Source of the DNA: an uncultured Collinsella sp.
Lineage (GTDB): Bacteria; Actinomycetota; Coriobacteriia; Coriobacteriales; Coriobacteriaceae
Assembly: GCA_905208635.1 (NCBI GenBank)
Contig: CAJLPX010000012.1
Coordinates: 1-64,000 of the forward strand
DNA length: 64,000 nucleotides
Direction of reading: 5' to 3'
The notes under the pieces were generated by a model. The model searched no databases. It worked only from the letters and a program-made list of their open reading frames with translations, and was not told the DNA's origin. Both the position numbers and the translations under genes were made by a program. Every line of letters begins with the position of its first letter. Position 1 is the first letter of the stretch. Of the stretch, positions 59,124-64,000 are shown piece by piece.

Positions 59124-59243
59124 CAGGTTGAGCATAAGTCAGCGAAAACGCCCCTAAGCGAGCAAGGTGACGCGAAAGAGGAGGGAAGCGTACTTCGGTA
59201 CGCGACCGACGATTGAACGTCAGATTGCCGCTTAGGGGCGTTT
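59124..59243. repeat. Structured intergenic element with UUCG-type hairpin
   Basis: A flank at 59124-59144 (20/21 match to 22586-22606) is followed by AAACGCCCCTAAGCG 59146-59160 paired perfectly with 59229-59243. Inside are GCAA 59162-59165 with TTGC 59225-59228, TGACG 59168-59172 with CGTCA 59218-59222, and GCGTAC-TTCG-GTACGC 59188-59203, a classic stable tetraloop. It lies just after the htpG stop and could be a terminator, an RNA or a repeat family member. Confidence 0.65.
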
Positions 59244-59257
59244 GCAGCGTCGAGTGG

Positions 59258-61282
59258 CTACATTAGTTCGCAAATAGCTGCTGCGAAGGCCACGGGGTCC
59301 TCGGGCAGAATACCTTCGACCAGCAGAGCCTGGTCGTAGAGCAAGCCGGAGTACTGCTTGATCTTGTCGGCGTCGCCCGCCTTCTGGGCAGCGACGAGCT
59401 TGGCGAAGACCGGGTGCTTGGCGTTGAGCTCGAGCACGCGCTGGCTCTTAGGCATACCGTCGGGCGCGCCCTCGGGGCCCTTCTGAAGCACTTTCTCCAT
59501 CTCGAGCGAAAGCGGACCCTCGGTGGTGATGCAGGCGGGAGCGTCAGTCAGACGCGCAGAGACGGCAACCTTCTCGACCTTGTCGCCGAGCGCCTCCTTC
59601 ATGGCGTTAAAGAGGTCCTCGTTCTCCTTGGTGGCGTCCTCGGCCTCCTTCTTCTCGTCATCGGTCGCCAAGTCAAGATCGCCGGTCGCGACGTTCTTAA
59701 GCTCCAGGTGACGATCCTCGACCTCAGGCTCAGCGCCATCGGCAACTGCCTTCTCAGCAGCCTCGCGAGCAGCGTCATCCTCGTAGACCTTGGGCATATC
59801 GGCAGCCACGTACTCACGCATGGCCTGGAAGGTGAACTCATCCACGTCCTGCGTCAGCAGCAGTACATCGTAGCCGCGGTCGAGCACGCCCTTCACGACG
59901 GGCATCTTGGCCAGACGCTCTCGCGAATCGCCGGCGGCATAGTAGATTGCCTTCTGGCCCTCGGGCATGCCCTTGGCATACTCGGCAAGGGTGATCATCT
60001 TCTGCTCTTTGGCAGACCAGAACAGCAGCAGGTCGGCGAGCTTGTCGGCCTTCATGCCGTAGCTCGAGTAGATGCCGTACTTAAGACCGCGACCAAAGTT
60101 CTCAAAGAACTTTTCGTATGCCTCGCGGTCGTTGTCGCGCATGTCCTCGAGATCGGCGGTGATCTTCTTCTCGACACGCTTGGCAATGGCCTTGAGCTGA
60201 CGATTCTGCTGCAGCGTCTCACGCGAAATATTGAGCGTCACGTCGGCAGAGTCCACGACACCGCGCACAAAGTTGTAGTAGTCGGGCAGCAGGTCGTCGC
60301 ACTTCTCCATAATCAGCACGTTAGAGCTGTAGAGCGCCAGGCCCTTCTCGTAGTCCTTGCTGTACAGATCGAACGGGGCGCGACCCGGCACAAACAGCAG
60401 CGCATCGTACTCAAGCGTACCCTCGGCATGGAAACTGATAGTGCGCGCGGGATCGTCAAAGTCGTGGAACGTGGACTTGTAGAACTCGTTGTAATCCTTC
60501 TGCTCAACGTCGGAGCTGCGCTTTTTCCAGATCGGCGTCATGGAGTTGATGGTCTCGAGCTCCTGGTAGTCCTCGTACTCGGGCTTGTAGTCGTCGCCGG
60601 CGTCCTCGGGCTTGGGTTTCTGGCGGCTCTTGCTCACCATCATCTGAATCGGGTAGCGCACATAGTTGCTGTACTGCTGAATCAGGCTCTTGAGGCCCCA
60701 CTCAGTCAGGAAGCGATCGTAGGTCTCGGCCTCGCCGTCGGCGTCGAGCTTCTCGTTCTCGCGCAGCGTCAGGATGACATCGGTACCGTGCTCGGCACGC
60801 TCGCCATCCTCGATGGTGTAGCCCTCAAGACCGTCGGACTCCCAAACGTGGGCGTTATCCTCGCCATAAGCGCGGCTGACGACCTTCACGTGGCTGGCGA
60901 CCATAAAGGCGGAGTAGAAACCCACGCCAAACTGACCGATGATGTCGACATCGGAACCCTGTTGCTCGGCGTTCTCGGTCTTAAACTCCTCGGAGCCGGA
61001 ATGCGCGATGGTGCCCAGGTTGCGCTCGAGCTCCTCGGCGGTCATGCCGATACCGTTATCCGAAATCGTGATGGTACGGGCATCTTTATCAAAGGAAACA
61101 CGGATGGCCAAGTCGCCCTGGTCGAGCTTGACACTCGGATCCTGCAGGCTCTTAAAGTTGAGCTTGTCGACGGCATCGCTCGCGTTGGAGATAAGCTCGC
61201 GCAGGAAGATTTCCTTATTGGTGTAGATGGAGTTGATCATGAGGTCGAGCAGTTTTTTGCTCTCGGTCTTAAATTGACGCAT
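59258..61282 (-). CDS. htpG: Hsp90-family chaperone HtpG
   Basis: This 674-residue cytoplasmic chaperone starts with the GHKL ATPase domain: FLRELISNASDAVDKL near residue 28, DNGIGM near 80, the lid LGTIAHSG near 95 and GQFGVGFYSAFMV near 125. The middle domain holds the catalytic Arg in SRETLQQNR near 345, and a C-terminal dimerisation domain follows, with an acidic Glu/Ala-rich linker near 525-560. The start follows AAAGGAC. It is a single gene with the structured element after its stop. Confidence 0.96.
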   Translation of the reverse strand: MRQFKTESKKLLDLMINSIYTNKEIFLRELISNASDAVDKLNFKSLQDPSVKLDQGDLAIRVSFDKDARTITISDNGIGMTAEELERNLGTIAHSGSEEFKTENAEQQGSDVDIIGQFGVGFYSAFMVASHVKVVSRAYGEDNAHVWESDGLEGYTIEDGERAEHGTDVILTLRENEKLDADGEAETYDRFLTEWGLKSLIQQYSNYVRYPIQMMVSKSRQKPKPEDAGDDYKPEYEDYQELETINSMTPIWKKRSSDVEQKDYNEFYKSTFHDFDDPARTISFHAEGTLEYDALLFVPGRAPFDLYSKDYEKGLALYSSNVLIMEKCDDLLPDYYNFVRGVVDSADVTLNISRETLQQNRQLKAIAKRVEKKITADLEDMRDNDREAYEKFFENFGRGLKYGIYSSYGMKADKLADLLLFWSAKEQKMITLAEYAKGMPEGQKAIYYAAGDSRERLAKMPVVKGVLDRGYDVLLLTQDVDEFTFQAMREYVAADMPKVYEDDAAREAAEKAVADGAEPEVEDRHLELKNVATGDLDLATDDEKKEAEDATKENEDLFNAMKEALGDKVEKVAVSARLTDAPACITTEGPLSLEMEKVLQKGPEGAPDGMPKSQRVLELNAKHPVFAKLVAAQKAGDADKIKQYSGLLYDQALLVEGILPEDPVAFAAAICELM

Positions 61283-61484
61283 GTGCAGTCCTTTCGCGCT
61301 ACCCCCGTCCGCAAAAACGGCCCGGTTGCCCGAGCCGCATCGCAGACCTGCTATGTTCAGACTTAGATTTTATAACCCATTAGCGCGCATATATACATAC
61401 GGAATCGAAAAACTGTATGTCCAAACGCTCTGATGCGCCAATTGCCAAGGAGTGTCCCCAACTGCCGGCAGAAAAGGAACGTCC

Positions 61485-61988
61485 CTATCTGTCACCCTCG
61501 ACCCGTTTGGCCATCCAGGCATGGGGCTGGCCTTCATCCTCATAGTCCACTGGGGCAATCTGCGTGTAACCCGCCTTGGCATAGAGCGGCAGCACGTATT
61601 CCTGCGCGTGCAGCTTAATGAGCTTGGCGCCGGCATCACGCGCGGCGGTATCACTGGCCTCGACAATCTTGCTCGCCAAACCACGACGACGCATAGCCGG
61701 CAGCACGGCGACGCGCCCCATAATGTAGGTCTCCCCCGCTGCGACGCCTTCGTCCAAGTCGCACGCCGGCGACACCGGAGCCTCTGCGTCAGCCGCGCGC
61801 TCAAGCTCTTCGGGAAACACGCGCGAGCAACCGGCAAGCTCGCCGTCTACATAGAGCGTCACATGAATGCAGTTCGGGTCCTCGTCGATAGCGTCGAACT
61901 CATTCTCGTAGCCCTGCTCGTCCATAAAAACGACGCGGCGCACCAACGCCGCGTCATCAAAGCATCCCGTCTTAAGTTGGATATCCAT
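61485..61988 (-). CDS. GNAT-family N-acetyltransferase
   Basis: This 167-residue protein has the GNAT acetyl-CoA core: VTLYVDGELAGCSRVF, YIMGRVAVLPAMRRRGLASKIVEAS with the R/Q-x-x-G-x-G/A loop near residue 115, and LHAQEYVLPLYAKAGYTQ. It resembles the YjcF/ElaA type of small acetyltransferases. The substrate is unknown. The start at 61988 follows AAAGGGC. It lies between htpG and the CpsB gene on the same strand. Confidence 0.88.
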   Translation of the reverse strand: MDIQLKTGCFDDAALVRRVVFMDEQGYENEFDAIDEDPNCIHVTLYVDGELAGCSRVFPEELERAADAEAPVSPACDLDEGVAAGETYIMGRVAVLPAMRRRGLASKIVEASDTAARDAGAKLIKLHAQEYVLPLYAKAGYTQIAPVDYEDEGQPHAWMAKRVEGDR

Positions 61989-62027
61989 GGCTGCCCTTTC
62001 ATTCAATGAGAACGTTAGGGACAGATT

Positions 62028-62678
62028 TTAGCGAAAATGAGCTCCGCGCACGCTAAACTTCGCGCGAGCCTTCGCCAGGCAGTCGTAATGACCCACGTTA
62101 TGGGCATCGCTCGCGATGAAGCTGTACAGGTTCTGATCGAACAGGCGCTGGGCCGGCTTTTTTTCGCGACCAAAGCGACCACCGGCAATAAAGTCCGCCG
62201 AAGCCTGCAGCTTGCAGCCCATATCGACCAGGCGTTCCGCCACGCTTACATCCTTTTGAACCGCACGATAGCGCTCAGGATGAGCGATGATCACCTGGTA
62301 GCCACGGCACTGCAAATCGTAAATCGTGTTCTCGTATTCTCTAAACGCATACGCATCGGCATGCGTCGAAAGCTCGAGCAGAAACTCGTTGGTCCCATCG
62401 AAATGCAAGTGCTCCGCGGCATCGATACCAAGTTCAACGAGCTTTCGATGGTTGACCTCGAAGCCCATCTGGAGCGGAAAACCGTCAGCGTTATCGCGCA
62501 GCAGCTCAAAGGCATCCCACATCTTGTCGTAATCAAAATAGGGATCACGGCAGTGAGGAGTGCAAACGATTCTGGTTACACCGGCCCGCTTGGCAGCCTC
62601 GAGCATCGCCAAGCTCTCATCGAGATCGGCGGCGCCGTCGTCTACACCCGGCAAGATATGGCAATGAATGTCACGCAT
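62028..62678 (-). CDS. CpsB/CapC-family PHP-type tyrosine-protein phosphatase
   Basis: This 216-residue protein has PHP metal-binding motifs: DIHCHILPGVDDGA at the N-terminus, CTPHCRDPYF near 39, a Glu in GFEVNHR near 73, VIIAHPERY near 130 and SDAHN near 193. In Gram-positives CpsB/YwqE removes phosphate from the tyrosine cluster of the CpsD kinase and so controls capsule length. It starts 17 bp after the kinase stop. The His and Asp ligands are intact. Confidence 0.92.
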   Translation of the reverse strand: MRDIHCHILPGVDDGAADLDESLAMLEAAKRAGVTRIVCTPHCRDPYFDYDKMWDAFELLRDNADGFPLQMGFEVNHRKLVELGIDAAEHLHFDGTNEFLLELSTHADAYAFREYENTIYDLQCRGYQVIIAHPERYRAVQKDVSVAERLVDMGCKLQASADFIAGGRFGREKKPAQRLFDQNLYSFIASDAHNVGHYDCLAKARAKFSVRGAHFR

Positions 62679-62695
62679 AGGTCGGCCCTAATCAA

Positions 62696-63433
62696 CTAAA
62701 CGTTTGCTCGGTTGGTGAAGATGCCCTTTTTGGAAGTGCCCTGACCGTCGGAGCCCTTCTTAACCTTCTTACCGTCCTTGGTGTAGTAAGAATAGTAGTA
62801 CTCGCTGGTCTCGGTCTCACAGTAATTCATGACGGTACCGATGAGCTTGACCTTCTCGGACTTCTTAAGCTGGGCGATAGCGTTGAGCGCCTCTTCGCGC
62901 TTGGTAAAGTCCTCACGCACCACGAACAGCGCGCCGTCGGTCAGGCTGGCAATCTCGGCAGCATCGATGAAGGTGCCGACCGGAGGAGCATCGAAGATGA
63001 CGTACTGGAACTTAGCAGACAGTGCCTTGACCAGCTTGGCAAAGCGATGGGAGACGATGATGTCGGCAGGATTGGGAATATGCGGCTCGGCATCGAGGAA
63101 GTAGAAATTCTTCTGACCTGTCTCGACAATCGCCTGGTCGATAGAAACCTGCTCGGACAGGACTGCATAGAGTCCGCCGCGGGAGCGGACGCCGAGCATA
63201 TCGGCAAGGGACCTGCGACGCATATCAGCCTCGACCAGCAGGACACTCTTGCCGCTCGTGGCGATTGCCTGAGCAAGATTAATGGAAACCGTAGACTTGC
63301 CCTCGTTGGGAATCGAGGAGGTAACGGTGATGGTGCGAATGGGGTCGTCCACGCTCGCAAAGCGGATGTTGGCCAGAAGGGTCTTGGCGGCATTCTGCAC
63401 AACGAGCTTATCGGTGTTCTTTGCCTTAGCCAT
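62696..63433 (-). CDS. CpsD/CapB-family tyrosine-protein kinase (BY-kinase)
   Basis: This 245-residue kinase has the Walker A motif SSIPNEGKSTVSINLAQ near 40, Walker A' LLVEADMRRRS near 65, and Walker B VIFDAPPVG near 147. The C-terminus carries the tyrosine cluster SEYYYSYYTKDG that is autophosphorylated. It pairs with the Wzz-like membrane protein encoded just upstream, which acts as its activator. The start lies 2 bp after that gene's stop. The unit controls exopolysaccharide chain length. Confidence 0.93.
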   Translation of the reverse strand: MAKAKNTDKLVVQNAAKTLLANIRFASVDDPIRTITVTSSIPNEGKSTVSINLAQAIATSGKSVLLVEADMRRRSLADMLGVRSRGGLYAVLSEQVSIDQAIVETGQKNFYFLDAEPHIPNPADIIVSHRFAKLVKALSAKFQYVIFDAPPVGTFIDAAEIASLTDGALFVVREDFTKREEALNAIAQLKKSEKVKLIGTVMNYCETETSEYYYSYYTKDGKKVKKGSDGQGTSKKGIFTNRANV

Positions 63434-63435
63434 GC

Positions 63436-64000
63436 CTATTTACCACCTTTCATAGCCGGAATTCGGCCAACAACAGGAATACCCAGGAGCTCTTCTGCCT
63501 CTTCGGCACCGCGGATGCGGGTATTGAGCATGTCTGCCAAAACGACATAGGCAACTGCGATAAAGATACCGGCGAGGAACGCGACGGCAATATACAGCGT
63601 GCGCTTGGGGCCGCTGGGGGCTTCGGGGGTCTTAGCCTCGTCGATAACGTTGATGCTCTGGGCAGCGCCGACGTTCTGAGCGACCGTACTCACCGAGCTG
63701 GCAATGGCCTTTGCGACCTCAGCCGTCTCCTTGGCATCGGTGCCGGTAACCGAAAGCGTAATGACACGCGTGGTGGTCTCGGAGGAAACAGACACCTTGT
63801 AGTCATCCAGATCGGTGAGGCCCAGTTCTTTGGCGGCGCCGCTCTTAACGCTATCGCTATCCAGCAGCGTGGCGATATCGTTGGAAAGCATCTGGCTCGC
63901 CGAGAGATCGTTGTAGCTCATCTGACCGCTATCGTCGGTCTTGGCGAGAATGTACATGCTCGTCGTCGCGGTATAGGTGTTGTCCATCGCAACGAAGGAC
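63436..64000 (-). CDS. Wzz/YveK-family chain-length protein, 5' end outside the window
   Basis: The visible 188 residues are the C-terminal part of a Wzz-type polysaccharide co-polymerase: an extracellular alpha/beta domain with DDYKVSVSSETTTRVITLSVTGTDA, the Pro-rich AKTPEAPSGPKR before the second transmembrane helix (LYIAVAFLAGIFIAVAYVVLA), and a short cytoplasmic tail with RIRGAEEAEELLGIPVVGRIP. The first helix and the start codon lie beyond position 64000; the ATG at 63987 is internal. It is the activator partner of the CpsD kinase. Confidence 0.9.
   Translation of the reverse strand, partial: SFVAMDNTYTATTSMYILAKTDDSGQMSYNDLSASQMLSNDIATLLDSDSVKSGAAKELGLTDLDDYKVSVSSETTTRVITLSVTGTDAKETAEVAKAIASSVSTVAQNVGAAQSINVIDEAKTPEAPSGPKRTLYIAVAFLAGIFIAVAYVVLADMLNTRIRGAEEAEELLGIPVVGRIPAMKGGK

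Noticed and set aside
1..64000. tRNA, rRNA, prophage or insertion-sequence genes
   Set aside because: I looked for cloverleaf 3' ends, transposase and integrase motifs and saw none; a dedicated search would be needed to exclude small RNAs.

Overview
The window looks like chromosomal DNA of a gut Coriobacteriia member, most likely Collinsella. The reasons are high GC, strong AGGAGG-type ribosome binding sites, many LacI-type regulators, Collinsella-like gene content (lar genes, GH2 beta-galactosidase, hexuronate genes, paired YhgE/Pip proteins) and intergenic spaces full of long palindromes. The assignment is by gene content and style, not by a search. I saw no tRNA, rRNA, CRISPR array, prophage or transposase.

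Region 1 (1-27.3 kb) is a pectin and hexuronate catabolic island. It holds kdgK and eda with a divergent LacI regulator; a 5-keto-4-deoxyuronate isomerase/reductase pair (dhuI/dhuD type); an operon of GH105 hydrolase, TIM-barrel isomerase, GltD-like flavoprotein and Old-Yellow-Enzyme flavoprotein; a run of MFS importer, GH28 polygalacturonase, CE8 pectinesterase fused to an alpha/beta hydrolase, and an SGNH esterase; and uxaC-uxaB-uxaA with a second LacI regulator. None of the pectin enzymes shows a signal peptide, so the logic appears to be: import oligogalacturonides, de-esterify and cut them in the cytoplasm, send saturated galacturonate through UxaCBA and unsaturated ends through DhuI/DhuD to 2-keto-3-deoxygluconate, then KdgK and Eda to pyruvate and glyceraldehyde-3-phosphate. 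A GTGAACGTTCAC palindrome, usually in pairs about 40 bp apart, marks four promoters of this island. A YczE-like membrane protein, a Schlafen/AlbA-type DNA-binding protein and a FadR-type GntR regulator lie among these genes.

Region 2 (27.3-33 kb) is ferrous iron uptake (two FeoA, FeoB, a small Cys-rich membrane protein), an HPr-like protein with Asp at position 46, and an amino-acid permease. Region 3 (33-38 kb) is an ebgA-ebgC type beta-galactosidase operon, divergent from its LacI regulator across three CAACCGGTTG operators. Region 4 (38-53.7 kb) holds housekeeping genes (aspS, serB, ppc, hisS), a nickel-pincer lactate racemase set (larB, a larC lacking its C-terminal domain, a TetR gene, a channel and larA), an M20 peptidase, a DMT exporter and an MFS remnant. 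Region 5 (53.7-64 kb) has two adjacent YhgE/Pip membrane proteins, htpG, a GNAT acetyltransferase and the start of an exopolysaccharide control locus (CpsB phosphatase, CpsD kinase, Wzz-like protein running off the edge).

The most unusual signals are non-coding: two 125-127 bp double-hairpin elements with equal 29-bp arms that differ in sequence but stay fully paired; a palindrome array with an exact 62-bp period; a 216-bp element with 29-bp terminal inverted repeats; a structured element whose flank recurs 36 kb away; a promoter box shared by differently regulated sugar operons; and a short leader ORF whose Shine-Dalgarno is locked in an 18-bp hairpin upstream of kdgK.
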